Source of the DNA: Amphritea pacifica
GTDB lineage: Bacteria > Pseudomonadota > Gammaproteobacteria > Pseudomonadales > Balneatricaceae
Length of the DNA: 64,000 nt
Direction of reading: 5' to 3'
NCBI RefSeq assembly: GCF_016924145.1
Contig: NZ_JAFFZO010000016.1
Coordinates: forward strand, 1 to 64,000
A model generated the notes under the pieces. The model did no database searches. It was not told the origin of the DNA and worked only from the letters and a program-made list of their open reading frames with translations. This document shows, piece after piece, positions 44,914 through 54,104 of this stretch; within the stretch, counting starts at the first letter, position 1, and the number at the start of each line of letters is the position of its first letter. The translations under genes were made by a program, and so were the position numbers.

Positions 44914-45726
44914 TTATTGGGATGATTGGTTTATATGCAGCAGCGCTTCAGGAATCATCGGGTCTTTAATCGTAACATTAAGGCCCTGCAGCAGGGCAAG
45001 GTTGGCAAGCGCGATACAGTTGTCTGATACTAACGCTTCCGGTGTGTCGTGTATCTCACCGTAGCGGGCATAGCGCTTGTGGAACTCAAGTTGCAGCTCC
45101 AGACCATCGTTGAACAGGGTCTGATCCTGCTTCGCAATGCCATAGAGTGCCAGACTCAGAGTATAGAAATTGAGTTGCCAGGTTAGTTTCTTGCTGGGTT
45201 TGCGGGTCTGAAACCACTCCAGGGTTTCTTGCAGTAGAGGTACTGCGTCAGCTGAGCGATCCAACAGGCAGTAGGTTAACGCATGGATAAAGCGGTTAAT
45301 CGGGGCGTGTTTAAGTACCCCGTCTCCCGGGTTTTGCCAGATTTTCGCGATGGTTCGGGCCTGCGCCAGATCGTTGGCACAGAGGGCATAATTGATCGCC
45401 TCCATACAGTTCGTCTCAGATACTTCCGAGTAGTCGGGCCTGATGCGGTGATGATCCGGGTCGTTGGCATCATAGATCATAAAAAAAGGTTTGGCGGTAT
45501 TTTCTGCAGCCAGACGAAAAGAGGCTTTCGCCTGGGCAAAATCCCCCAGATAGGCATAACAACGCGCAACACGAGAATGGCTGGATCCTTGGCCACTGTA
45601 GTGAGATTCAATGGGGACGTTCTCACGTTCGTAAAACCCAGAATCCAGATTTTTTTGGCTTCTAACAATATTCTCATTATTACAATCAATCCAGCCCTGA
45701 ACATCTTCCACGGTTATTTTGCTCAT
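44914..45726 (-). CDS. Immunity-like protein paired with the toxin gene (Imm49-like)
   Basis: All-helical protein of 270 residues, paralogous to 43640-44449. It overlaps the end of the toxin-like gene by four bases (ATGA), the tight coupling usual for toxin and immunity genes. It contains a conserved Trp/Tyr-rich helix set (AENTAKPFFMIYDANDPDHHR, NCMEAINYALCANDLAQAR). Cytoplasmic, with no signal peptide. The Imm49 identity is from pattern memory. Confidence 0.68.
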   Translation of the reverse strand: MSKITVEDVQGWIDCNNENIVRSQKNLDSGFYERENVPIESHYSGQGSSHSRVARCYAYLGDFAQAKASFRLAAENTAKPFFMIYDANDPDHHRIRPDYSEVSETNCMEAINYALCANDLAQARTIAKIWQNPGDGVLKHAPINRFIHALTYCLLDRSADAVPLLQETLEWFQTRKPSKKLTWQLNFYTLSLALYGIAKQDQTLFNDGLELQLEFHKRYARYGEIHDTPEALVSDNCIALANLALLQGLNVTIKDPMIPEALLHINQSSQ

Positions 45727-46916
45727 TTAAACAACCCCTGTATGGTTTCCTTGGCTTCATCAAAATTTTCTATCTTAAATCGATCCAGTTCCGAGACAAT
45801 ATTTCCCCGAAAATCTCGTTCAAATACCACCGTTTCACCCGTCGCAGTATTGGTGTGGCTAGAGATATGGCGCTTTTCACCTCGAATAACCAATATACTT
45901 TCCCATAGATCTATTTCCGCCTGCGTATAAGGGCCGCCCTGGCGGTTGGATGGCTGACCAACCTTCGGTTGTTTTTCTCTCATTATCTCAGCCCGACGTC
46001 TGTTTTTTGCTTTTGAGCCTTGCTTGTTGCCCTTGACATCTTCGGCCACCGTTCGGCTGCTGCTCTGGTTGCCTTTACTTTCCCATTCCGCGCGTCTGCC
46101 GTGAGTGTCCCTGGTTATGTCGTCCGGGCCGTGGTAGCGGTTTTTATAGCTTGGATCGGTGGTATGGCCCAGCCGTCTCTTTGCCTGTTCCATCCCCAGA
46201 TTACCCAATGCTTCAGCTTCAGAGCGGGCATCTTTTACCGCCTTCATCATATCGTTGTACATATCCTGGGGGTGACGGACAGCTTTACGGCCACGGGTTA
46301 GCAAAACCTCCAGGGCGAGCAGAATCGCAGGATATGCTGGTACCGCTGCAATAGCGGTGGCTCCCTGTTGCTCTTTGTCGAGTATGTTAAGGGCTTCTTT
46401 GCCGCTATCCCGGTATGCCTGGGAGACTTCTTCTGCTGACAGGGTTTTGCCGCTGCTGTCTTTAAACTGGACAATGCCCTCTTCCTGCATCCATTCTGCC
46501 GAACTTGCAGCCTGGGCGCGGACGATGTCATTGACGACCTGTTTAGTGGCGCCTTTTACCTCGTCCCACCAATCGGGTTTGGCTTCGGATTGGAGCTCAT
46601 CGGTGTTTCCACCGCCGCCCTGGGTGATACCCAGTAAGTTTCTGATATTAAAATCGAGACTGCTGGGTAAGAAGTGTTTTATATTTCCCGTGCCTTCATC
46701 GACCGCATAATATTGTGGTCGAAAATCAAGCAGCACGTAAGTGCCATCTTTGATATGTGACTCGGTGATGTTTCCGTACCAGGCATCATGATGCAGGACA
46801 TAGCGACTGGCTGGCCTGGGGACTGTATTGCATAATACTGATAAGGCGTTATATGGGCTCATAATATAGGGAAGATCTTCTTCCTTCAGATCCCATGCCC
46901 GTTTGATTCTCGGCAT
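45723..46916 (-). CDS. Polymorphic-toxin-like protein
   Basis: Protein of 397 residues, no family recognised for its N-terminus (1-110). A hydrophobic stretch lies at about 196-212 (AVPAYPAILLALEVLLT). The C-terminal third is very basic and polar (HGRRAEWESKGNQSSSRTVAED, then SKAKNRRRAEIMREKQPKVG), followed by an ISSHTNTATGETVVFERDF segment. A compact C-terminal domain after a variable linker, with an overlapping immunity-like gene, is the classic layout of a secreted polymorphic toxin. There is no PAAR, Rhs or signal peptide, so the delivery route is open. No catalytic residues can be named. The nuclease guess from basic character is weak. Confidence 0.6.
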   Translation of the reverse strand: MPRIKRAWDLKEEDLPYIMSPYNALSVLCNTVPRPASRYVLHHDAWYGNITESHIKDGTYVLLDFRPQYYAVDEGTGNIKHFLPSSLDFNIRNLLGITQGGGGNTDELQSEAKPDWWDEVKGATKQVVNDIVRAQAASSAEWMQEEGIVQFKDSSGKTLSAEEVSQAYRDSGKEALNILDKEQQGATAIAAVPAYPAILLALEVLLTRGRKAVRHPQDMYNDMMKAVKDARSEAEALGNLGMEQAKRRLGHTTDPSYKNRYHGPDDITRDTHGRRAEWESKGNQSSSRTVAEDVKGNKQGSKAKNRRRAEIMREKQPKVGQPSNRQGGPYTQAEIDLWESILVIRGEKRHISSHTNTATGETVVFERDFRGNIVSELDRFKIENFDEAKETIQGLFK

Positions 46917-47640
46917 TGTATTTCATTCCATCCCTGAATTGAGGCGAGAGAATAGCAAAGTTAATAAGCCTTGGTCTACCGCCCCGCAAGCTTAGGACTA
47001 TTAGCCGTCAATAAGGGGGTTCAATTGTCCTGACCCCGGCTTTGGCTCCCACAAGCTAAAACAGACTCACCACAGAGAGCACAGAGCACACCGAGGAAAA
47101 GATAGCTATAACGAAAGCCCTTCTCTGTGGATCTCCGTGTCCTCTGTGGTAAAACCGTTCTTACACAAAAGCTCTTCTCTGCGGATCACTGTGCCCTTAG
47201 CATGCCCTTTAGGTACTGTGGTACAGCCAAAAAGATCACTCACCACCGAGAACACAGAGAGCACCGAGGAAAGATAGCTATAACAAAAGCTCTTCTCTGT
47301 GGATCTCCGTGTCCTTAGCATGCCCCTTGGGTACTGTGGTAAAACCGCTCTTACACAAAAGCTCTTCTCTGCGGATCTCTGTGCCCTTAGCATGCCCTTT
47401 GGGTGCTGTAGTGACGCCCTCCTCTTTAGAATCTTATCGCCCCTGGAAGGGGCTCCTACAATACATCACACTCGTAGGAACCCGGTTGGCAGGCCCTCTG
47501 GGTACCTGGGGCGATAAAAATGTTGCTGATGGCACCCGGCACACTAAGCGCACCGGTAAACTTATTAAAAAGCCCTTCTCTGTGGATCTCTGCGCCCTTA
47601 GCATGTCCTTTGAGTTCTGTGGCAAAACGCTTTCCTATGT
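46917..47640. repeat. Array of interspersed repeats upstream of the toxin gene
   Basis: Several repeat families alternate. CTTCTCTGYGGATC blocks lie near 47121, 47173, 47291, 47363 and 47573. AGCATGCCCTTTGGGTACTG blocks lie near 47198, 47317, 47389 and 47599. GATAGCTATAAC cores lie near 47100 and 47272, and CACCACAGAGAGCACAGAG blocks near 47070 and 47240. The last two can pair with the first family as inverted repeats. Open frames here are repeat translations, not genes. The stretch 47641-47800 shows nothing recognisable. Confidence 0.82.
47440..47465. repeat. REP-like palindrome, copy 2
   Basis: Same ATCGCCCCTGGAAGGGGCTC hairpin as at 44713, in the same orientation and with the same flanks (TTAGAATCTT before, CTACAATACATCACAC after). 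Confidence 0.8.
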
Positions 47641-47801
47641 TTTTTAGCGTCAAGCATCCGCAAACCATAGACTCTCTATCGAAAGATAGCTTTACAGAGA
47701 TTTATCGCATCTGAAAATGCGAGCCTACCGATCAAAAACACGCTTATCCGGAAAGACGCTACCTTTTCTTTATCTCTCCCTATAACACACGATAAACCAA
47801 A

Positions 47802-47826
47802 GTAAAAAAAGGCGCTGAGCGCCTTT
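47802..47826 (-). terminator. Terminator of slyD
   Basis: Stem AAGGCGC / GCGCCTT with a TGA loop (47809-47825). On the minus strand it is followed by seven T. It lies 33 bases after the slyD stop. Confidence 0.9.
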
Positions 47827-47858
47827 TAACCGAGAGTTACTGTTGTGAATCCGTAAAA

Positions 47859-48341
47859 TCAGTGGTGATGACCGCCTTCACCATGGGCGTGCCCATGTTC
47901 CAGCTCTTCTTCAGTGGCATCACGTACCTCAACGATTTCGACATCGAACTTCAGCGTCTGATCTGCCAGCGGGTGGTTGCCATCAACAATAACGCTCTCA
48001 TCGGTCACAGCGGTTACCACAACCGGTTGCTGACCCCAGGCAGTCTGGGCCATAAAGCGCATACCCACTTCAATATTATCGACCCCTTCAAACGCGGCAC
48101 GGTCAACTTCCTGAATCAGTTCCGGGTTGAGTTCGCCGTAACCCTCTTCAGGAGAGACCTCTACATTCACCTTGTCACCGGCTTTTTTGCCCGCCAGCTC
48201 TTTTTCCAGACCCGGAACGATGCTGCCGGTACCATGCAGGTACGCTAACGGCTCGGCCCCCTCAGAGGAGTCCATCACCTCATCATCCAGGTTTTTCAGG
48301 GTGTAGTGTATCAGGACAATTTTTTTGTCAGCAATCTGCAT
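47859..48341 (-). CDS. slyD: FKBP-type peptidyl-prolyl isomerase SlyD
   Basis: Protein of 160 residues. The FKBP domain is split by an insert-in-flap (about 70-130), with YTLKNLDDEVMDSS at the start and YLHGTGSIVPGLEKELAGKKAGD. The C-terminal tail is His-rich (HGHAHGEGGHHH), the nickel-binding end of SlyD. It acts as cytoplasmic folding helper and metallochaperone. Transcribed alone, with its own terminator. Confidence 0.96.
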   Translation of the reverse strand: MQIADKKIVLIHYTLKNLDDEVMDSSEGAEPLAYLHGTGSIVPGLEKELAGKKAGDKVNVEVSPEEGYGELNPELIQEVDRAAFEGVDNIEVGMRFMAQTAWGQQPVVVTAVTDESVIVDGNHPLADQTLKFDVEIVEVRDATEEELEHGHAHGEGGHHH

Positions 48342-48503
48342 TGTTCAGACCTCAAGTGTTAAAGACGTGAACAGCACTGCTGACAGAGGCCTAGATTAGT
48401 GGAATATTTTTAATCTGGGGGTGAGAAATAGGATATCAACCCCTGAGTAAAATTTTATACCGTCAGCGACGCAGCAGGCAAACCGTTTGGCCACGCCCTG
48501 CGC

Positions 48504-49535
48504 CTAATAGCGGAACAATTCAGCAATCAGCTCGGCAGCAGGTACAGCACGACAGCCGCTACGATTCTGCCCACTCCACAGAGGCGAAAAGTCCCCCAGC
48601 CCCTGCCGTTCAGCCGCTGCCCGCAGAGGAGCGATTGATGCCGTAGCCAGCGGAAACTCGGGCGCCTGCGATACCACAGGTCCTAACTCGGCCATCACCC
48701 GGTTGACGATCCCCCGGGCGGCTCCTCCTGAAAAAATATTGGTCAGCGCGGTAGGAGGGGTGGGTTGCCGCAAAGCCCGACGATGGATTTCACTGACCCG
48801 CGATTCATCACACAGCAGAAATACCGTCCCCAGCTGCACCCCGGCGGCCCCCATCGCCAGAGCCCCCTGGATGCCACGTTGATCGGCAATACCTCCGGCA
48901 GCAATAACCGGCACTCCGATGGCATCGATCATCTGCGGCACCAGGGCCATAGTGCCTGTCTGACTATTCAGATCCCGGTTAAGAAAAAATCCCCGATGGC
49001 CTCCCGCTTCTACACCCTGTGCAATCACCGCGTCGACCCCCTGCTGTTCCAGCCATACGGCTTCTGCCACGGTGGTTGCACTGGAGATCACTTTACAACC
49101 ACAACTGCGCACCCGCTCAAGCAGATCAGGACAGGGTAAACCGAAATGAAAGCTGACTACCGACGGGCGGTATTGCTCGACAACCACCGCCATCTCACGG
49201 TTGAAAGGCGCACGACCTGGTGCGGCGGAAATAGTATCAGGATCGATGCCATATTCGCGATAATAGGGTTGCAACTGCTCACGCCACTGTTGCTCCCGTT
49301 GGGGATCAACAGCCGAAGGGGTATGGGCAAAAAAGTTCAAGTTGACCGGCTTATCGGTTGCCGCTCTGATTATTTCCAGTTCGGCGCGCAGCTGCTCCGG
49401 GGTTAACATGGCGCAGGGCAGTGACCCCAGTCCTCCGGCGTTACTCACCGCTATCGCCAGTGCAGCGTCCTGCGCGCCCGCCATCGGCGCCTGAATCAAC
49501 GGCAGCTCAATACCGAAGAGTTGTCTTATATCCAT
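48504..49535 (-). CDS. Nitronate monooxygenase family protein
   Basis: FMN enzyme of 343 residues with a TIM-barrel. Typical segments are LPLIQAPMAGAQDAALAIAVSNAGGLGSLPCA at the start, VDAVIAQGVEAGGHRG (about 169-184) and VIAAGGIADQRGIQGALAMGAAGVQLGT for flavin-phosphate binding. These enzymes detoxify alkyl nitronates such as propionate-3-nitronate. It follows the LysE-type gene with one base between, so the two are probably cotranscribed. Confidence 0.92.
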   Translation of the reverse strand: MDIRQLFGIELPLIQAPMAGAQDAALAIAVSNAGGLGSLPCAMLTPEQLRAELEIIRAATDKPVNLNFFAHTPSAVDPQREQQWREQLQPYYREYGIDPDTISAAPGRAPFNREMAVVVEQYRPSVVSFHFGLPCPDLLERVRSCGCKVISSATTVAEAVWLEQQGVDAVIAQGVEAGGHRGFFLNRDLNSQTGTMALVPQMIDAIGVPVIAAGGIADQRGIQGALAMGAAGVQLGTVFLLCDESRVSEIHRRALRQPTPPTALTNIFSGGAARGIVNRVMAELGPVVSQAPEFPLATASIAPLRAAAERQGLGDFSPLWSGQNRSGCRAVPAAELIAELFRY

Positions 49536-49536
49536 T

Positions 49537-50169
49537 TTAATTCTCCGTTAGCGCCAACCGGGTACCCAGATAGATCAGCACCGAGCCACTGAGCGCATTC
49601 AATCCAATACTGACCGGCTGACTCTGTAACCAGTGACGGGCGCTGTTAACCACCAACGCCAGTGAGCACTGCCACAGCATGGCAATAACAAAATGTATCG
49701 CCGCCAGCCACAGCGACTGCATCAGAGCGTTCCCCTGCGGATCAATAAACTGAGGCAGAAAAGCCATATAAAAGAGCGCTGTTTTGGGGTTCAGGGCATT
49801 CGACAGAAACCCCTCCCTCAGCGAACGCCAGATCACAAAGGGTCTGCTGCCGGTATCCGGGAGCCTGAATACGCTATCTCCCTGAACGATCCCCCGCAGA
49901 CTGGTGAATCCCAGCCAGATCAGATACCCCGCACCGATCAGCTTCAGAAACTGAAACGCGTTGGCTGATTGCAACAGGATGACCGAAATCCCCAGCGCAG
50001 ATACTGTTGCGTGCAGGAACAGCCCGCAGCAGATGCCGGTACTGGTAGCGCAACCATCCTTCCACCCTCCCCGGGCGCTGTTACGGATAGTCACCAGGGT
50101 ATCAACCCCGGGGGTCAGGGTTAACAGAGTAATGGCAACCAGAAAAGTGGTAAACAGATGACTCTCCAT
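49537..50169 (-). CDS. LysE/RhtB-family translocator
   Basis: Inner-membrane protein of 210 residues with six helices. The LysE/RhtB start is LLTLTPGVDTLVTIRNSARGGWKDG, with a later FLSNALNPKTALFYMAFLPQFID. Members export amino acids or related metabolites. The substrate cannot be told. It is upstream of the nitronate monooxygenase. Confidence 0.92.
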   Translation of the reverse strand: MESHLFTTFLVAITLLTLTPGVDTLVTIRNSARGGWKDGCATSTGICCGLFLHATVSALGISVILLQSANAFQFLKLIGAGYLIWLGFTSLRGIVQGDSVFRLPDTGSRPFVIWRSLREGFLSNALNPKTALFYMAFLPQFIDPQGNALMQSLWLAAIHFVIAMLWQCSLALVVNSARHWLQSQPVSIGLNALSGSVLIYLGTRLALTEN

Positions 50170-50220
50170 CAGCAGTAAAACTCCTCACTACACAGATTCA
50201 GTGAATTCAAAACATCCTCC

Positions 50221-51126
50221 TCAGACTGACGAACTGCGCCGAACGAGCAGATAATAGCGTCCGACCACCACCAGAAAAATCCCTCCCAGCACCAGTAGTG
50301 CCGCAATCAGCAGGCGAGTAGTGATCTGTTCATCGGTAAACACCACGCCACCGGCTGCCGCGATGACCGGGACCAACAACTGCAGCACCGCAGCCTGCAC
50401 AGCCGATAAACCGCTGAGTGCCCGGTACCAGGCGGCATAACCGATGCCCGATGCGATCGCTCCGGAGAGCATCGCCAGCAACACCCCATTGACGGTGATG
50501 ACGGCATGACTCAGCGTCAGGGTAAAGAGGAGTGTCAGCAGAACCAGCGGCAGGGTACGGAAAAAATTAAAGTGGGTATCGGCCAGCGGATTAACCGACC
50601 CACGCCCCTTCAAAGTGTACATTCCCCAGGCAACACCCGCCGCAGTCATCAGTACAAATCCCCACAGAGATGGGGTGTTGATAGCTGGTTTAAGCAGATA
50701 GACAAAACCGCTGAACGCCAGTGCCAGCCCCAACCACTCAGCCCAAACCAGGCGGGTGCCACGAAACAGACTCACCATAATCATGGTGATCTGCACTGCG
50801 CCGAACAGAATCAGTGCACCGGTACCGGTACCGGTATCGAGACTGATATAGGCGTAAGAGAATCCCAACGCATAAATAAACAGCATCAGTGCGGCGGTCC
50901 AGCTGCCCCTCCCTCGGCCCGGATCGGTTTCGGCTTTGCGCTTCTGTGTCAGATACCAGAGCGTTGACAGTACCGCAATGCCCGACAGCAAGCGAATCAC
51001 CGTAAAGCTGCCCGCATCGATACTCTGTTCACCCAGCGCCAGACGGCACAGCACCGAATTACCAGCAAACGCCAGCAAGGCAAACAGGGTATACAGGACT
51101 GTCATTAACAGGGCTGGCTGAGTCAT
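50221..51126 (-). CDS. EamA/DMT-family transporter
   Basis: Membrane protein of 301 residues with ten helices in two EamA repeats (GNSVLCRLALGEQSIDAGSFTVIRLLSGIAVL and GIGYAAWYRALSGLSAVQAAVLQLLVPVIAAAGG). Drug/metabolite transporter superfamily, unknown substrate. Overlaps the end of the FetB-like gene by four bases. Confidence 0.92.
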   Translation of the reverse strand: MTQPALLMTVLYTLFALLAFAGNSVLCRLALGEQSIDAGSFTVIRLLSGIAVLSTLWYLTQKRKAETDPGRGRGSWTAALMLFIYALGFSYAYISLDTGTGTGALILFGAVQITMIMVSLFRGTRLVWAEWLGLALAFSGFVYLLKPAINTPSLWGFVLMTAAGVAWGMYTLKGRGSVNPLADTHFNFFRTLPLVLLTLLFTLTLSHAVITVNGVLLAMLSGAIASGIGYAAWYRALSGLSAVQAAVLQLLVPVIAAAGGVVFTDEQITTRLLIAALLVLGGIFLVVVGRYYLLVRRSSSV

Positions 51127-51872
51127 GGGTCATTCTCCACCAGGCCCGGTTCGACCGGGTCGCTATCACTCTGCCGCCCGGAGTGATCCGCTCGCCCCAA
51201 CTGCCACAGCATCAGGGCTGCACCGCAGCCTCCGCTACCCAGCACCATGGTCATGATCATGATCTGGTAGCGTACCGCGATCAGAGGTGACACACCGGAA
51301 AGGATCTGACCGGTCATCATCCCGGGCAGCGACACCAGGCCCACCGCCAGAAGACTGTTGATTTGCGGAATCATCGCCGCCTGAAACGCGGTCAGCCGCG
51401 CTTTTGGCTCAGGTTTACCGTCCTGCAGTTCAGAATGGTATCGCTCGGTTGCCAGACTGATCGCATTCATGGTATTGGCAAAATACATCCCTGCCAGCGG
51501 GATAATCACTCTTGGCTCGTACCAGCTGTCAACGCCGATCACCAGAACCAGTGAGATAAACAGGTGTAATCCGGCAGCGCAGGTCAGCGCGATCAGCGTG
51601 GGTTTAAAGTAGTTGCGCTGATGATTCACCGGACGCAGTGCGATCCAGCTGGCGATACAGATCATCAGCACAAGCACCCCGCCAGTGATCCAGGGAGAGG
51701 GATTTTCAAACAGCGCTACCAATACATAGCCGACGCCGATCAGTTGCAGTGTCATTCGTGCCGCTGACAACAACACTTCTGAGGCTTTTCCCGACCAGCG
51801 GGTATAGACAGTTGCAATCAATACCACCGGGATAGCACACCAGGCGAGTGAGCCCCATGAAATTACATGCAT
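51123..51872 (-). CDS. fetB: FetB-like iron-export permease
   Basis: Membrane protein of 249 residues from the FetB/UPF0014 family. Typical segments are TLQLIGVGYVLVALFE, PLAGMYFANTMNAISLATERYHSEL and FQAAMIPQINSLLAVGLVSLPGMMTGQILSGVSPLIAVRYQIMIM. FetB pairs with the ATPase FetA to export iron under oxidative stress. No FetA gene adjoins here: the ABC gene upstream (51945) is a full exporter with its own membrane domain. The C-terminal tail after residue 225 is short and acidic. Confidence 0.88.
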   Translation of the reverse strand: MHVISWGSLAWCAIPVVLIATVYTRWSGKASEVLLSAARMTLQLIGVGYVLVALFENPSPWITGGVLVLMICIASWIALRPVNHQRNYFKPTLIALTCAAGLHLFISLVLVIGVDSWYEPRVIIPLAGMYFANTMNAISLATERYHSELQDGKPEPKARLTAFQAAMIPQINSLLAVGLVSLPGMMTGQILSGVSPLIAVRYQIMIMTMVLGSGGCGAALMLWQLGRADHSGRQSDSDPVEPGLVENDP

Positions 51873-51944
51873 CCGGATTCTCCTTATTAAGCGGTTTTCC
51901 CCGCTGTACTACGGCGCGCTATTGAACGGCAGGCCTATGAGGGA

Positions 51945-53777
51945 TCAGGTATCCATACCGATAAAACCACCGGACTGATGCGCCCAGAGCTGGGCATAGA
52001 TCCCCCCCTGTTGCACCAACTGATGGTGGTTACCCTGCTCTACGATACGCCCCTGATCCAGCACAATCAGCCGGTCCATGGCGGCGATTGTGGACAGCCG
52101 GTGGGCGATAGCGATAACGGTTTTGCCCTGCATCAGATTGGACAGGCCCCGCTGAATATCCGCTTCGACCTCGGAATCCAGTGCCGAAGTCGCTTCATCC
52201 AGAATCAGAATCGGAGCATCTTTCAGAATCACCCGGGCAATCGCGATCCGCTGTCGCTGGCCACCGGACAGCTTCACCCCCCGCTCACCCACCTGAGCAT
52301 CATAACCGGTGCGCCCCTGAGGATCGCTCAGTCCAAGTATAAACTCATGGGCCTCTGCCCGCCTGGCAGCATCGATCATCTGCGCCTCAGATGCATCCGG
52401 ATGACCGTAGAGAATGTTATCCCGCACACTGCGATGCAGCAGGGAGGTGTCCTGAGTTACCATGCCGATCTGATGCCGCAGACTATCCTGCTGCACCCGG
52501 CTGATATCCTGCCCATCAATCAGAATCTGCCCATCAGCCAGATCATGAAAGCGTAATAACAGATTAACCAAAGTGGATTTTCCTGCGCCGGAGCGCCCCA
52601 CCAAACCGACCTTTTCACCGGGTCTGATATCCAGATTCAGATGCTCAATCACCCCTTCACGCTTATCGTAGTGAAAAGAAACATCGTTAAAGCGGATCGC
52701 TCCCGTCTCAACAACTAAGGGCTTGGCATCGCTGCGGTCGGTGACATCAAGTGGCTGAGACAGGGTGTTCATACCATCATTGACGGTGCCAATATTCTCA
52801 AACAGCATACTCACTTCCCACATAATCCACTGAGACATACCGTTGAGACGCAAAGCCAGGCTGATTGCGATAGCGATGGCCCCCACCGTCACCAGACTGA
52901 AACTCCACAGGTAGATCGACACTGCAGTGGTGATGAACAGCAACAGATAGTTGAGGCATTGCACCGTCACATTAAGGCCAGTGGCCAGACGCATCTGCCG
53001 GTAAACCGTGGTCAGAAAACCATCCATACTTTCCCGGGCATAATCCGACTCACGCTGACTATGAGAGAACAGTTTCACGGTGGAAATATTGGTGTAACTA
53101 TCGACAATCCGCCCGGTCATCGATGAGCGGGCATCTGCCTGTATCGCTGACACATCCCTCAGACGGGGAACGAAATACCACATCAGCAGACAGTAACCCA
53201 CCAGCCAGCCCAGTAACGGAAACATCAGGCGCAGATCAGACTGTGCCACCAGCACCAGCATGGAGAGAAAATACACCGCGATATAGACCAGTACATCAAG
53301 CAGTTTCATCACAGCTTCCCGCACTGCCAGTGACGTTTGCATCACCTTGGTGGCGATCCGCCCGGCAAAGTCATTCTGGTAGAACGACAAACTCTGACGT
53401 AACAGATAGCGGTGCGCCAGCCAGCGAACCGACATGGGAAAATTCCCCAGCAACACCTGATGTACGATCAGGGAGTGGAGCACCACCAACAGCGGCAGCC
53501 CGATCAGCAACAGTACGCCCACCAGCGTCAGAGTATCTCCCTCCTCCTGCCAGAATGTATCGGGCTGCTTATTGCTCAGCCAATCCACCAGTTGACCGAG
53601 AAAACCAAACAGCGAGACCTCAAGCATCGCCAACAGCGCAGAGCACAGTGTCATCAGCAACAGCGGCCACTCCATCCCCCGCATATAATAACGGCAGAAC
53701 CGGTATAGCCCTTTAGGCGGCTGACCGGGTTCCGGCTCAGGATATGGGTTGGTCAGACGTTCAAAAAATTGCAGCAT
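51945..53777 (-). CDS. Fused ABC exporter (ATPase plus permease)
   Basis: Half-transporter of 610 residues. Six TM helices (about 35-330) are followed by an ATPase domain (about 365-600) with Walker A GRSGAGKST, signature LSGGQRQR, Walker B LILDEATSALD and switch His in AIAHRLS. It would work as a homodimer, of the lipid or drug exporter type. Its substrate is unknown. It is followed by the FetB-like gene on the same strand after a 72-base gap. Confidence 0.93.
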   Translation of the reverse strand: MLQFFERLTNPYPEPEPGQPPKGLYRFCRYYMRGMEWPLLLMTLCSALLAMLEVSLFGFLGQLVDWLSNKQPDTFWQEEGDTLTLVGVLLLIGLPLLVVLHSLIVHQVLLGNFPMSVRWLAHRYLLRQSLSFYQNDFAGRIATKVMQTSLAVREAVMKLLDVLVYIAVYFLSMLVLVAQSDLRLMFPLLGWLVGYCLLMWYFVPRLRDVSAIQADARSSMTGRIVDSYTNISTVKLFSHSQRESDYARESMDGFLTTVYRQMRLATGLNVTVQCLNYLLLFITTAVSIYLWSFSLVTVGAIAIAISLALRLNGMSQWIMWEVSMLFENIGTVNDGMNTLSQPLDVTDRSDAKPLVVETGAIRFNDVSFHYDKREGVIEHLNLDIRPGEKVGLVGRSGAGKSTLVNLLLRFHDLADGQILIDGQDISRVQQDSLRHQIGMVTQDTSLLHRSVRDNILYGHPDASEAQMIDAARRAEAHEFILGLSDPQGRTGYDAQVGERGVKLSGGQRQRIAIARVILKDAPILILDEATSALDSEVEADIQRGLSNLMQGKTVIAIAHRLSTIAAMDRLIVLDQGRIVEQGNHHQLVQQGGIYAQLWAHQSGGFIGMDT

Positions 53778-54104
53778 CTACAGAATCCGGAGGCCCTAGC
53801 GCAGGCCCGTTACAAAAGTCAGAAATCATACCTGAAAGCCGGGCGGTAAAATATGCCTGCTGCCCCCATGGAAGGAAGATTCCTATGCTCCGCCAGGGCC
53901 TCAGACACTGGCAAGATCAATCACCATTTTGACCACTTTGCCGTTTATATTTAACCTGACTAGGCTAAGCTGAAGGGATATCAAGTATTTAACTTCAAAC
54001 CATTATCAATCATACGCGCTGGAGACTGTCAATTAACTCTGTTCTAACCCTGCTTATTGATACAGACGCTTTGTTTTATCGTTTAAATTTATGGATATGC
54101 ATGA
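53778..54104. other. Intergenic region between divergent genes
   Basis: No gene recognised. A small AGGAA-GA-TTCCT palindrome lies near 53874-53885, and AT-rich sequence lies before the plus-strand start. Promoters for both divergent genes must be here, but no box is convincing. I saw no known riboswitch pattern. Confidence 0.4.

Noticed and set aside
45283-45930. 215-codon frame on the plus strand
   Set aside because: It is the reverse of the immunity and toxin genes and has no family pattern.
47106-47668. Several overlapping frames of 60-110 codons
   Set aside because: They are translations of the short repeats on both strands with no ribosome binding sites.
53778-53935. Possible riboswitch before the ABC exporter
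   Set aside because: I looked for glycine, manganese and other known patterns and found no match. Only a small palindrome is present.
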